DNA from: Candidatus Heimdallarchaeota archaeon LC_3 | Lineage (GTDB): Archaea; Asgardarchaeota; Heimdallarchaeia; Hodarchaeales; LC-3 | Reading direction: 5' to 3' | DNA length: 64,000 nt | Assembly: GCA_001940645.1 (NCBI GenBank) | Contig: MDVS01000013.1 | Span: 4,246-68,245, forward strand | Shown here: positions 53,022-62,375 of the stretch, piece by piece | Layout of the letters: every line of letters begins with the position of its first letter | How positions within the stretch are numbered: position 1 is the first letter of the stretch | Notes under the pieces: generated by a model | The model's input: only the letters and a program-made list of their open reading frames with translations | What the model was told of the DNA's origin: nothing | Databases searched by the model: none | Program-made: the position numbers and the translations under genes

Positions 53022-53353
53022 ATGAACCCTAGAAAATGGTTTACTAAGACGAAAATCAAAAAATTTAGTTTTCTTGTTATTTTCGTTGTCATTATTTTCG
53101 GTTTGACAATAAATTATTCTAAAATAATTCTTGGAGGGAATTTTAATACTTCAGATAGGATTATACTTGAATCTTACCGTTTACAACAAATCTCTATGAA
53201 GAAACTTAGATAGCTTCAAAACGTAAAATCTATTTCGGAAGAACGTGGTCTGCTAATAATTCTATTTTTAGAGTTGATTATATTTTGCTTCAAGGTAAAA
53301 CTTGGGTAGTAGGACAAAATTATTTGGAAATTTTTCCTGTTCAGACCACCTAG
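53022..53353 (+). pseudogene. secreted protein gene with one frameshift
   Basis: ATG at 53022 opens MNPRKWFTKTKIKKF, a signal/anchor helix (SFLVIFVVIIFGLTINY) and TSDRIILESYRLQQISM, then a stop at 53213. Directly after it another frame is open and reads SKRKIYFGRTWSANNSIFRV, YILLQGKTWVVGQNYLEIF and stops at 53353. Joined, they give a secreted protein of about 110 residues. One missing or extra base explains it; a sequencing error is possible. Function unknown. Confidence 0.5.
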
Positions 53354-53405
53354 GGATTTTTGTAGAGCTTCCAATTTCCAGATCATCGTAAAATAGAAAA
53401 TTAAT

Positions 53406-53522
53406 CTATTTTCTTGTCAATCCATCTATAAATAACTTCGAAATAATCATTTTTGTAGAATCACTAGACATACCTACAATTTCCAAAATATGATTAAAAA
53501 TTTCTGAGACCTTAGAAAGCAA
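53406..53522 (-). CDS. possible 38-residue protein
   Basis: A minus ORF with TTG at 53522 (LLSKVSEIFNHILEIVGMSS...) ends at TAG at 53406. A perfect AGGAGG lies 3 bases before the TTG, slightly too close, and a TATA-like TTTTTTAAATATG about 40 bp upstream. The frame is open farther upstream (GKTFRRRK). It could be a small helical protein or the tail of a lost gene. Confidence 0.25.
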   Translation of the reverse strand: MLSKVSEIFNHILEIVGMSSDSTKMIISKLFIDGLTRK

Positions 53523-53696
53523 TTTCCTCCTTCTAAAAGTTTTTCCAGAATGACATATTTAAAAAACAAAAACTTTTGTTAGTACTTCTACTAATTAGTT
53601 AATTAGAATTAAGAAAATTCATAATGATTTTTAAGCTATAAAGAGCAATACTCAATACTTTGATTGATACACGCAATATTATGATTATTTAATTTT

Positions 53697-53840
53697 ACTC
53701 ACAACTAATGATAATTTGGGTAACATTAGCTCATAAAAAAGATAAAGAAAAGGTAATATTAGGATAACAATATTACGCACAATTAATTATAATGTGTGTA
53801 ACATTAGCTCATAAAAAAAGTAAAGTAAAGGTGAAATTAG
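53697..53840 (+). repeat. imperfect tandem repeat, two units of 78 bp
   Basis: Units at 53697-53774 and 53775-53840 share ACxCACAAxTAATxATAAT and the exact 20-mer TAACATTAGCTCATAAAAAA (53721 and 53799). It lies in a non-coding stretch. No ORF crosses it. Confidence 0.6.
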
Positions 53841-54174
53841 GTTTATAATAAGATTTGACATAACTTTTTCAAATTAGGTCATCCAAAATCTCCATTTTAC
53901 TTTTGAAATTAGCTATAAGAATGAATGTCGATGATTCGTTAAGTACTTAGATAATTAATACTGTATCAAGTTAAAACAAATCGGGAAAAAAAATTTCATT
54001 AGATATAAAATTAAATTTGAAGACTCAATATTTTCAAATGAAGGTAAACCTGACTCAATCGAATATAAGAATGAATTGACAGGATATTGCTAAGATTTTA
54101 CCGTTTATAAGAAAAAAAAAATTAATCAAGGATGAAACGTTACCAAAATTAATTTTTTTGGACTTTGATACAAC

Positions 54175-55407
54175 ATGAGTCTTTATAGAGCAAAATTAAC
54201 TAAAAAGAAATATTTTTACATATTATTGTTCATTTCATTTGTATTTCCGAATTTAATTGTTCAATATCGCGGGTCAAATACATCTTTTTACGATGAGATT
54301 GATGACGCAATAGCAGGGGCTGATGTTAGAGCTTTTTTCGATAATTCATCCGAAGCGTTATTGGATGGAAAAATTTCCGTTGATGAATATGCTTTTAGTA
54401 ATTCATTCACGGACAGTATTGGAGATTCTGTTGAAATATTTGTGGAGCATAATAAAACTCATTTATTCTTTGGTATAATTACTCCAACAACTGGTTGGGC
54501 GGCTATTGGTTTCAATGATCCAGATGTTACCCAGGGGATGCGTAATGCAGATTTTAAATTAGCTTCTGTAATCAATCAAGTACCTTATGCTGTTGATGCT
54601 CACGCTTGTAATCCATCTTGTGGATTAAGTGGTTTTGGCCAGCCGTTAAATGATTCAATAGATAACATTGATGCATTTAATGGAACAGAAGATACAAAAA
54701 TGACATTTGAATTTGTTTTTCCATTTAATTCTACAGATATTGAAGATTATAGTTTTGGTATCAACAGTACCTTGACCACTTTTGTTGCATATGCAAATGA
54801 TGGAGATGACGAATTTTCCAACCAACATTTAGCTTATACATCTAAATTAGAGCTCTATATTATTCCTGAACAAGCTCAAACAGTAACAAAAGTAGTGACT
54901 ATTATTGAATTAAGTCTTTCTAATAGAGAATTAATTGAAGGAAATGAAAATTTTGAAATTATTGCAAACGTCACTAAAAATGATACAGGTCTCCCAATTG
55001 AAGGCCTCTTAATAAGTTTCTATCGCATTACAAGTTTCGGTAAGCTTGAATTAGGCTCTAATTTAACTAACACCGTTGGAATAGCTAGATTACAAACAAA
55101 TTTTACCTTATATATAACTGAAAATGTAACATTATTAGGGGAATCGAGTTTTAAAATAGAAGGAAGTGATCAATATTTAGAGGCTAAAGCTTTCTTAACT
55201 GTAAAATATATTTCGACACATTTAGAAGAGGAAAATAATCCTGATTTTGGTAATATATATGATCCCTTTCAATTAAATTATCTTGTTCCAGCTTTAACTT
55301 TAGCTGGAGCTTTTCTTTCACTAGTCATAATATGGGCTTCCTTTTTATATGTAATTAAATCACTATTCTCAATTATTTTCGAAAAAAATGACCTAGATGG
55401 TAGTTAA
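54175..55407 (+). CDS. DOMON-domain membrane protein
   Basis: An N-terminal signal helix (KYFYILLFISFVFPNLIVQY) precedes a DOMON domain (about 75-230: DSIGDSVEIFVEHNKTHLFFGIITPTTGWAAIGFND, MRNADFKLASV, TKMTFEFVFPFNS, FVAYANDGDDEF). DOMON domains bind heme b or sugars at the outer face. An Ig-like domain (about 240-345) and a C-terminal TM helix (YLVPALTLAGAFLSLVIIWA) follow. It is the first gene of an operon with a ferredoxin-like and an NrfD-like subunit (11-bp and 7-bp overlaps), so it probably hands electrons to or takes them from these. No CXXCH is present; CNPSC could form a disulfide. Confidence 0.83.
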   Translation: MSLYRAKLTKKKYFYILLFISFVFPNLIVQYRGSNTSFYDEIDDAIAGADVRAFFDNSSEALLDGKISVDEYAFSNSFTDSIGDSVEIFVEHNKTHLFFGIITPTTGWAAIGFNDPDVTQGMRNADFKLASVINQVPYAVDAHACNPSCGLSGFGQPLNDSIDNIDAFNGTEDTKMTFEFVFPFNSTDIEDYSFGINSTLTTFVAYANDGDDEFSNQHLAYTSKLELYIIPEQAQTVTKVVTIIELSLSNRELIEGNENFEIIANVTKNDTGLPIEGLLISFYRITSFGKLELGSNLTNTVGIARLQTNFTLYITENVTLLGESSFKIEGSDQYLEAKAFLTVKYISTHLEEENNPDFGNIYDPFQLNYLVPALTLAGAFLSLVIIWASFLYVIKSLFSIIFEKNDLDGS

Positions 55408-56287
55408 ATTGAAGGAATCAAGAAGATCGTTTATAAAAATGATAATGGCAGGAAGTATAATAGCAGTAGGTTCAATACTATCACTAAATAAATTATCAAT
55501 ATTAAATAAGGGTGATGCATCTTCGGAAAACGTAGATAGCACTTCCCAGAGTATAGTCCCTGGAGACAAATTTACATACCCAAATCCTAATGAATCCAAT
55601 AAAGCTTGGGGAATGGTTATTGATTTAAATAAATGTACCGGTTGTAATGTTTCTGAGGATGAGGAACCAGCATGTATGGAAGCCTGTCGTAAAATGCATA
55701 ATGTTCCCCCAGATCAGGTATGGATTAAAATCTTCCATGTTAAAGATAATCCTTTTACTGAAGGGTATAATTTCCCTCGTGTATGTATGCAATGTGAAAA
55801 TCCTCCTTGTAGAAATATTTGCCCTGTCACTGCTGCTCTTAGAAGAGATGAAGGAGATGGACTAGTTCTTATTGATCACGATCGTTGCATTGGATGTCGA
55901 TTGTGTATAGCTGCTTGTCCATATGAAGCAAGATATTTTAATTGGGAGGATCAAATATTTTCTCAAGAGAATATAGATAAATATGGATGGAATCCAGATA
56001 CAGTAAAATATGACTCCCCAATGTTTGTTACAAGACACCAAAGGGGAACAACAGACAAGTGTGATTTCTGTGGGCATATGGCATATCAAGGTCTGAAACC
56101 TGCATGCGTCAGTGCTTGTTCAGAAGGATCATTATACTTTGGTAACTTAAAGGAAAATGCTGTCACAAATAGTCTTAAAGAAACGCTTGACGTTAAAAAA
56201 GTTATTTCGGATAGGGGAGGCTATAGATTTAAAGAGGAAGTAGGAGCGAAACCTAGAGTTTATTATATTCCCAAAAATAAATGGTGA
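55397..56287 (+). CDS. four-cluster [4Fe-4S] ferredoxin-type subunit with Tat signal (NrfC/PsrB-like)
   Basis: A twin-arginine signal (ESRRSFIKMIMAGSIIAVGS) at residues 7-26 sends the folded protein outward. Four Cys sets follow: CTGCNVSEDEEPACMEAC (an unusually long second gap), CMQCENPPCRNIC, CIGCRLCIAAC and CDFC-GHMAYQGLKPACVSAC. This is the pattern of the electron-transfer subunit in DMSO/polysulfide/tetrathionate reductases and related complexes. It should shuttle electrons between the NrfD quinone subunit and a catalytic subunit, which is not in the window. ATG at 55397 overlaps the DOMON gene by 11 bp. Confidence 0.9.
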   Translation: MVVKLKESRRSFIKMIMAGSIIAVGSILSLNKLSILNKGDASSENVDSTSQSIVPGDKFTYPNPNESNKAWGMVIDLNKCTGCNVSEDEEPACMEACRKMHNVPPDQVWIKIFHVKDNPFTEGYNFPRVCMQCENPPCRNICPVTAALRRDEGDGLVLIDHDRCIGCRLCIAACPYEARYFNWEDQIFSQENIDKYGWNPDTVKYDSPMFVTRHQRGTTDKCDFCGHMAYQGLKPACVSACSEGSLYFGNLKENAVTNSLKETLDVKKVISDRGGYRFKEEVGAKPRVYYIPKNKW

Positions 56288-57681
56288 TTAAATTGGTATT
56301 TAAGCAACAAGAAAATATTTTCGAAGATCAAAAATATAATAATGTTTTAGATAGTATGAAATCCTCTTGGAAATTTATTATTCTAATCTTCATTTTATCT
56401 TTCGTTTCCTTTTTGGGGATTATGGCTTATATTGAACAACTTGAAAAAGGATTAATCGTCACCGGATTGGGGGATCGTAACTTTTGGGGGTTATATGTAT
56501 CTAATTTTGTATTTTTTATAGGAATTAGCCATGCAGGTACCCTCATTTCTGCAATTTTACGAGTAACCGGTGCTGAGTGGAGAACACCTATCACACGTAT
56601 GGCTGAAGCTATTACGGTATTTTCATTAATTGTCGGAGCAGCAATGGTTCTAATTGATATGGGAAGAGTTGATCGTATACTAAATGTAATTATATATATG
56701 AATATTAATTCTCCAATAATTTGGGATTTCTTTGCCATTGGTACTTACTTGACCGGATCTATATTGTTTCTCTATTTACCATTAATTCCTGACATAGCTC
56801 TTTTAAGAGATAAATATAAGGAGAAAGGTGGAATACGATTTCATTTTTATAGGATTTTTGCATTAAGATGGTCTGGAACAGAGACTCAACGAAAAAAGCT
56901 TGAGCGAGGAATTTCAATAATGGCTATACTAATAATTCCGATAGCTATTTCAGTACATACGGTAGTATCATTCATTTTCAGCATGACGTGGCGTCCTGGA
57001 TGGCACTCTTCTATTTTTGGACCATATTTTGTAGTAGGTGCAATTTTTAGCGGAATAGCTGCTCTTCTCCTGGCAATGGCTGTTTTTAGAAAGTATTATA
57101 AATTACATGATTTAATTACAGAGAAACAATTTAAAAATTTAGGATTATTATTACTTTCTTTTGCATTTTTATACTTTTATTTCACAGTTGCTGAATTTTT
57201 AACAGCAGGATATACAAATTGGAAGGAAGAAGCTGATTTATTAAGAGAATTATTTTATGGACAATTTGCAATTTTCTTTTGGATTTTTTTGGTTTTAGGT
57301 TTGTTGATCCCTATATTCATTCTTATTTATCCTAAAACACGGACAATTAAGGGAATAGTTATCGCTTCCATTCTAATCAATATTGGAATGTGGGTGAAAC
57401 GGTTTATTATTGTAGTTCCTACTGTTAGTGCTCCCGTAATATCAGAAAATTGGATTGTTTATATTCCAACAGACAATGAAATCTGGATAACTCTAGGGGG
57501 ATTCGCATTTTTCATGCTCCTATATGCAATATTTTCGAAAATATTTCCAATAATAAGCATATGGGAGGTCAAAGAACAAGAAGATAGAACTAAAAAAGAA
57601 ATTTCCACCGAGAAATTAATTTCAAAAGAGTTTGATGGATGGACCGATTCAGATGAACCACCAAAAAAATGGATTGATTAA
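56281..57681 (+). CDS. NrfD/PsrC-family quinone-interacting membrane subunit
   Basis: About ten hydrophobic segments fill the 466-residue protein. Family features include FIGISHAGTLISAILR near residue 80 (the His/Gly region of helix 2 in NrfD/PsrC), PITRMAEAITVFSLIVGAAMVLIDMGR, and SVHTVVSFIFSMTWRPGWHSSIFGPYFVVGAI. The NrfD fold takes up or releases a quinol and can move protons. The C-terminal tail (KEFDGWTDSDEPPKKWID) is soluble. ATG at 56281 overlaps the upstream stop by 7 bp, so stoichiometric expression is expected. It is slightly longer than typical (300-420). Confidence 0.9.
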   Translation: MVIKLVFKQQENIFEDQKYNNVLDSMKSSWKFIILIFILSFVSFLGIMAYIEQLEKGLIVTGLGDRNFWGLYVSNFVFFIGISHAGTLISAILRVTGAEWRTPITRMAEAITVFSLIVGAAMVLIDMGRVDRILNVIIYMNINSPIIWDFFAIGTYLTGSILFLYLPLIPDIALLRDKYKEKGGIRFHFYRIFALRWSGTETQRKKLERGISIMAILIIPIAISVHTVVSFIFSMTWRPGWHSSIFGPYFVVGAIFSGIAALLLAMAVFRKYYKLHDLITEKQFKNLGLLLLSFAFLYFYFTVAEFLTAGYTNWKEEADLLRELFYGQFAIFFWIFLVLGLLIPIFILIYPKTRTIKGIVIASILINIGMWVKRFIIVVPTVSAPVISENWIVYIPTDNEIWITLGGFAFFMLLYAIFSKIFPIISIWEVKEQEDRTKKEISTEKLISKEFDGWTDSDEPPKKWID

Positions 57682-57923
57682 TAATTTACAGGAAATTTAT
57701 CCGTTTGTAACTTTAGATAATGCATTTAAATTGAACAATTTTAATAATTCGATAATTCATGATAATAGATTGAAATAAGTTACGACTGATTTCTTTTTAC
57801 ATGTTGGATTAGATAAAATATCATTAGTTTTGTTTTTCAGCGTTTTCATAATCACAATTCAAAATTTAATTAATAATTTAAAATGAAAATTGCCTTTTTG
57901 ACGGTTCCAAGAGTGGATATAGC
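57682..57923. other. intergenic region, nothing seen
   Basis: This is the tail-to-tail gap between the NrfD operon and a minus gene. It is AT-rich with no clear stem-loop; a T-rich stretch near 57789 could act as terminator. Confidence 0.3.
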
Positions 57924-58256
57924 TTAAATATTTATTTTGTTTCCAGTTGATATAGATTCTTCTTCAGTACTATCAGTCTCTAATTCCCACGCTTTATTAT
58001 AAATATATATACCAATAGCTAACATAATTAATCCTATTATTCCAAGAAAAAGAATTAGGTAAAAAGCTAGGAACAAACTATCATCAAATTCTGGTAAAAA
58101 ATTACTTAAAAATATAAGAAAAGGAGGAACGATAAAAACCGATCCAAAAAGTACTCCACCTATAACTAAAAAAGGTTTACCACGTTTTTTAAAAGCTTCC
58201 ATTTCATCAAGTAATTTTTCAGAGTCTGAAGGAGAGTTTGACAATTTTAGCACCAT
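57924..58256 (-). CDS. small two-helix membrane protein
   Basis: The 110-residue protein has two hydrophobic segments (FLVIGGVLFGSVFIVPPFLIFLS and FYLILFLGIIGLIMLAIGIYIYN). They are flanked by a Lys/Glu-rich N-terminus (SDSEKLLDEMEAFKKRGKP) and an acidic C-terminus (TDSTEEESISTG). No motif is recognised. It ends convergent with the NrfD operon, about 240 bp away. ATG at 58256. Confidence 0.6.
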   Translation of the reverse strand: MVLKLSNSPSDSEKLLDEMEAFKKRGKPFLVIGGVLFGSVFIVPPFLIFLSNFLPEFDDSLFLAFYLILFLGIIGLIMLAIGIYIYNKAWELETDSTEEESISTGNKINI

Positions 58257-58356
58257 CTTTTTTTATATTTAAAACTTAACGTAAAAATAAATACACAATT
58301 TGGTATTAATAAATAGATATTATTACATAAATTGAAAATCCTTATGTATTTAAAAT

Positions 58357-58650
58357 TTACGGTTTAGTTTTAACAACACATTCTTTAATTTCAGTTTTAA
58401 ATTCATTATTATCTTTAAGATCATTTCTTATAATGATTTTATTGCTCATTAATAGCTATTTTGGGCAAAACACTGCTAAAAATTCATCATTTTCATTACT
58501 TAATATCGATGATGTTTCTATATTAAAAAATGGAGTTCGATTATAGTTTTAAGCTAAAAAAGAGGATGCTACAGTCTCATAAGTTAATAGTTTTAATAGT
58601 ATTGATTTTTCAACTGCTCCAAACCCTCTTAAAATAATGTGGAGATTCAT
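58357..58650 (-). pseudogene. decayed protein gene, family unknown
   Basis: One minus frame reads GAVEKSILLKLLTYETVASS, a TAA, NYNRTPFFNIETSSILSNEN, DEFLAVFCPK, a TAG, then MSNKIIIRNDLKDNNEFKTE and IKECVVKTKP, to TAA at 58357. Two in-frame stops separate protein-like segments, so a degenerate gene is likely. Function not recognised. A further short plus-strand piece at 58660-58765 (NNVYEFQKKKISTIAEKIV) has no start context. Confidence 0.4.
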
Positions 58651-58921
58651 AAACCTTTTAAACAATGTTTATGAATTTCAAAAGAAGAAAATAAGTACAA
58701 TTGCTGAAAAAATTGTAATGAAGAATTATTCTGATATTATAAACCAATGTCAAGAATTTTCATAAAATTAGATGAATGATGTTGACTTTTGAACTAGGAA
58801 AACTATCTGGTTTATTAATACTACTTTTCTCATCATTATCAGGAGTAAAGTACATTTATTAAATCGAAGACCTTCTATTTTAATTAATACCTTTATTCTA
58901 TTAACAAAATGAGATTTTAAT

Positions 58922-60175
58922 ATGTATTTTAACGAATTTAACCTTTCTTCAAAGATTTTGAACTCTTTAAAAAGAATTGGATTTGAAGAAGCAACCTTAA
59001 TTCAAGAACGAACCATACCAGAAGCTCTAAAAGGAAAAGACATTATAGGTCAATCTCAGACAGGATCTGGGAAAACTGCAGCTTTCGGTTTACCAATCAT
59101 TCATAAAATTAGTCAAAATAAAGTCCCCCAAGTTTTGATTTTGACCCCCACACGAGAGCTTTGTGAACAAGTTTCAGAAGCAATGCAAAATTATGCTTAC
59201 TACACAAAATTATCTTCACGAACAGTTTATGGTGGAGTAAGTTATAATCCACAAATTAGAGCATTAAAAAATGCAGAAATTATAGTAGCAACTCCTGGAC
59301 GTTTACTAGATCATATTCGACAAGGAAATACTAATTTACGCACCATAGAATATCTCGTTATAGATGAAGCAGATAAAATGTTTGAGATGGGATTCATTGA
59401 TGACATCAAAAAAATAATTTCTTATATAACAAAGAATCGACAAACTTTTCTTTTCAGTGCAACTTTCCCCCCTGAAATTCAAAAATTAACTTTACGATAT
59501 CTTAATGATCCAATAACTGTTGAAACTGACCCCCAAGTTGATTCTCGATATTTAAAACAAACATATTATCGTGTTGGAAATGATTCCAAGCTCGGACTAT
59601 TATTACATTTATTAAAAGAAAAACTTGAAGATGTTAATGCTATTATTTTTTGTTCGACACGGAAAGAAGTCGATTTCTTAACTCAAAACCTAAGAACTTA
59701 TGATGTAAAAGTTGCTCCACTTCATGGCGGTTTTAGTCAGCACAAAAGACAAAGTTCTATTAATGCATTACACGAAGGTAAAACGAAAATCTTAGTTGCC
59801 ACAGATGTTGCTGCCCGAGGTCTAGATATAAGGACTGTTAACTATATTTTTAATTGGGATATTCCACCAACTCGTGATGAATATATTCATCGAATAGGAA
59901 GAACAGCACGTGCCGGTGATCGTGGTCATGCGATTTCATTCGTTTCGATGCAAGATAAAGAAAATTTTACTAATATTTTAGGTTACGGATATTTTAATAT
60001 TAAATTAGAACAAAATCCAAGTTTTAAAAAGACACATATGGTTAGAGGTAATTTTCCTCAGCGAGGAAATAGATCATCTCGAGGAAACAAGTTCGCTAGA
60101 GGAAATAAAGGTTTTTCAGAGAGAAAAAATTATAAAGGTAGGAGAGAAAGAAAAAGTCGTTATGCTGTATACTAA
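58922..60175 (+). CDS. DEAD-box RNA helicase with Arg/Gly-rich tail
   Basis: All helicase motifs are present: Q-motif (FEEATLIQERTIPEAL), I GQSQTGSGKT, Ia PTRELCEQ, Ib TPGRLLDHI, II DEAD, III SAT, V RGLDIR, VI HRIGRTARAGD. The last 40 residues are RG-rich and basic (RGNFPQRGNRSSRGNKFARG), as in CsdA/Csh-type helicases, and bind RNA. It unwinds structured RNA in ribosome assembly or cold growth. At 417 residues it is normal. ATG at 58922, preceded by TATA-like TTTTAATTAATA 45 bp upstream. Confidence 0.93.
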   Translation: MYFNEFNLSSKILNSLKRIGFEEATLIQERTIPEALKGKDIIGQSQTGSGKTAAFGLPIIHKISQNKVPQVLILTPTRELCEQVSEAMQNYAYYTKLSSRTVYGGVSYNPQIRALKNAEIIVATPGRLLDHIRQGNTNLRTIEYLVIDEADKMFEMGFIDDIKKIISYITKNRQTFLFSATFPPEIQKLTLRYLNDPITVETDPQVDSRYLKQTYYRVGNDSKLGLLLHLLKEKLEDVNAIIFCSTRKEVDFLTQNLRTYDVKVAPLHGGFSQHKRQSSINALHEGKTKILVATDVAARGLDIRTVNYIFNWDIPPTRDEYIHRIGRTARAGDRGHAISFVSMQDKENFTNILGYGYFNIKLEQNPSFKKTHMVRGNFPQRGNRSSRGNKFARGNKGFSERKNYKGRRERKSRYAVY

Positions 60176-60235
60176 ATTTTTTCAAATTATAATCACAATT
60201 TATTTCTTCTTTTTAATAAGCTGCTGGTGATATTG

Positions 60236-60949
60236 ATGGTAAAAAACATCAGTAATCTAAAAGGGCTTCTAGTGGATTTCGATGGAACATTAGTCGATTT
60301 TAAAAAAGCAGAGTTAAATGCTTTTACAAAGATAATGCTAGAAAGTTTTATATCAAAAAGTAAAATTCATGAAATTAATAACGAATATATAAAAATTGAT
60401 CATGCTCTATGGAATTTATTTGAAAAACAAAAAATTACCTTGCCAGATCTACAACATGGCCGTTTTCGGCAATTGATGGAAGTTTATCCGGAAATAAAGG
60501 AAAATCCCTCAGAAATAAATAAAAAATATTTGCAGTATTTAATTCATGAAACATATTTTTATGAGAACGTATATTCATCATTAAAAAATCTACAAAAAAG
60601 TAACATAAAGGTAATTATTATAACAAATGGAATAGATTGGGTACAAAAGGAAAGGGTTAATAAATTAAAGCTCAATCCATTAATTAATGGGATGTTAACA
60701 AGCGACCAAGTTGGATATTCAAAACCTCATCCGGCAATGTTCGAAAAAGGAATTGAGCTATTACAGTTAGATAAATCAGAAATCTGGGTAGTGGGTGATA
60801 ATCCTCAAGCAGATATTGAAGGAGCTAGTAACATTGATCTATCCTCATGTCTAATTACAGAATCTTTATCTAAGGAGGATAATAATAGTAATCCTGACAT
60901 TATAGTAAATTCTTTTCCCGAATTTGTTAAGATAATTCTAAAAAACTAA
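60236..60949 (+). CDS. HAD-superfamily hydrolase (YjjG / 5'-nucleotidase-like)
   Basis: Motif I LLVDFDGTLVDFKKAEL is near residue 10, motif II IITNG near 130, motif III with YSKPHPAMFEKG near 160, and motif IV VVGDNPQADIEGA near 190. A helical cap lies between I and II. Its closest relations by motif spacing are pyrimidine 5'-nucleotidase YjjG and haloacid dehalogenase-like phosphatases; the substrate is uncertain. ATG at 60236 preceded by GGTGAT is preferred to GTG at 60227. It is 52 bp after the helicase stop, probably in the same transcript. Confidence 0.83.
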   Translation: MVKNISNLKGLLVDFDGTLVDFKKAELNAFTKIMLESFISKSKIHEINNEYIKIDHALWNLFEKQKITLPDLQHGRFRQLMEVYPEIKENPSEINKKYLQYLIHETYFYENVYSSLKNLQKSNIKVIIITNGIDWVQKERVNKLKLNPLINGMLTSDQVGYSKPHPAMFEKGIELLQLDKSEIWVVGDNPQADIEGASNIDLSSCLITESLSKEDNNSNPDIIVNSFPEFVKIILKN

Positions 60950-60978
60950 AAATTTATAAAATCACCGAAACTTTGTGG

Positions 60979-60994
60979 AAATTTATTTAAATAA
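60979..60994 (+). promoter_or_regulatory. TATA-like box of the GH57 gene
   Basis: TTTATTTAAATAATT is centred about 27 bp before the ATG at 61014, preceded by purine-rich GTGGAAA (BRE-like). A leaderless transcript is expected. Confidence 0.4.
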
Positions 60995-61013
60995 TTAAGC
61001 GATTCTAATTATT

Positions 61014-62219
61014 ATGACCATTTTCTTTTCACTTCTTTTGCATATTTATCAACCTCCAACACAACTGCCATTTGTAGTTAAACAAATTGCTGAGGAGTGT
61101 TATAGACCACTTATCCAAACTTTAAAGAAATTCCCTAATGCAAAAATTGTTCTTAATTGTAATGCGATTTTGACAGAGCAATTATATGATCTTGCTTTAG
61201 ATGATGTTATTAATGGTTTTTCTGAATTAGCAGATCGGAATCAACTTGAATTTACGAATTCAGCTAAATTCCATGCTATACTACCACTAATACCACCTAT
61301 AGAGATAAAAAGACAGATAGAATTAAATGATTCAACAAATCGACACTTTTTTGGAAATAATTATAGACCCGAAGGTTTTTTTCCTCCAGAAATGGCTGTA
61401 GATAGCATTATTTTAGATCCCATTAAAGAAACAGGACATAACTGGTTTATTATGTCTGGAGTGGGAAATCCAAATCCTATATTTCCAACTACAACTTTTT
61501 TTAATACTAAAAATGGTTTGAAAGTTGTATTCAGAGATGATTCAATAAGTAATGACATTAGCTTTGATAGATTAGATGCTGATGGATTATTAAATAGATT
61601 AAAATACAATGAACACATCAACAGAGACTATTATGTAATATTAGCTCAGGATGGAGAAACGTATGGACATCATATCAAACATTTATTCAACAAACTATTA
61701 ATTCCAATCTTAGATAAGCTCGATAGACGACAGGACATTAAAATAGTAACAATTAGTGAACTAATGAATAAATTTTTGTCAGATGCTACGATTATACCAA
61801 AACCCAGTTCTTGGAGCACATCAGGTGAGGATTTGAAATGGCAAAATCCTTTAACATTATGGTATGATCCAGATAATCCAATTCATTTACTACAACACAA
61901 TATCATTATGAAAGTTACTTCCCTGGTAATCACAGCAGAGCAACATCTTAACGAAGCTTCTGATCATGAAAAGCATTTATGGCAGGTTGCACGTTCATAT
62001 TTAGACCGTGGATCCCATTCATGTCAACAATGGTGGGCATCAAAAAAGCCATGGTATTCACCAGATATGATTATCAAAGGATTACATGAATTAGTCATAT
62101 CAGCAGTAAATGCTAAACGATCTATTAGTGAAAAAAATATAGACCTTAGAAATACCTTTACAAACGCTCTACATGAAATATTAGAAATAGAAATGAATCT
62201 TATTGAACAATTGGATTAG
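61014..62219 (+). CDS. glycoside hydrolase family 57 protein
   Basis: The GH57 start motif LLLHIYQPP (HxxQP-type) is at residue 7. EFTNSAKFHAILPLIPPIEI is the second conserved block, GFFPPEMAVD carries the nucleophile Glu near residue 124, and AQDGETYGHHIKHL the acid Asp near 212. The barrel is followed by a helical domain (WQVARSYLDRGSHSCQQWWA). GH57 enzymes are retaining alpha-glucan hydrolases, amylopullulanases or branching enzymes; which one cannot be told. There is no signal peptide, so it acts on internal glycogen-like glucan. At 401 residues it is a compact member. Confidence 0.87.
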   Translation: MTIFFSLLLHIYQPPTQLPFVVKQIAEECYRPLIQTLKKFPNAKIVLNCNAILTEQLYDLALDDVINGFSELADRNQLEFTNSAKFHAILPLIPPIEIKRQIELNDSTNRHFFGNNYRPEGFFPPEMAVDSIILDPIKETGHNWFIMSGVGNPNPIFPTTTFFNTKNGLKVVFRDDSISNDISFDRLDADGLLNRLKYNEHINRDYYVILAQDGETYGHHIKHLFNKLLIPILDKLDRRQDIKIVTISELMNKFLSDATIIPKPSSWSTSGEDLKWQNPLTLWYDPDNPIHLLQHNIIMKVTSLVITAEQHLNEASDHEKHLWQVARSYLDRGSHSCQQWWASKKPWYSPDMIIKGLHELVISAVNAKRSISEKNIDLRNTFTNALHEILEIEMNLIEQLD

Positions 62220-62375
62220 GTAGATTTGATTTTCTAATTAATTGATCAAAATTATATCATTTAGTTATTATTTAGGACGATAAAGAAAGTTCCATTGAAG
62301 TTGATACTTTTACTGATCTGTAATCAATGTTTAATTTATTACTTTATTAATCCCATACTATTCAATTCTCTTTTC

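Larger units (their letters stand above)
53354..54174. other. 820-bp gene-poor region
   Basis: It holds the small minus ORF and the 78-bp repeat listed separately. The part 53840-54174 has stops in all frames and no recognisable signal except AT-rich promoter-like DNA before the DOMON gene. Confidence 0.4.

Noticed and set aside
53406..53522. minus frame as a surely expressed gene
   Set aside because: Only 38 codons, Shine-Dalgarno too close to the TTG and no homologue known; kept only as a low-confidence feature.
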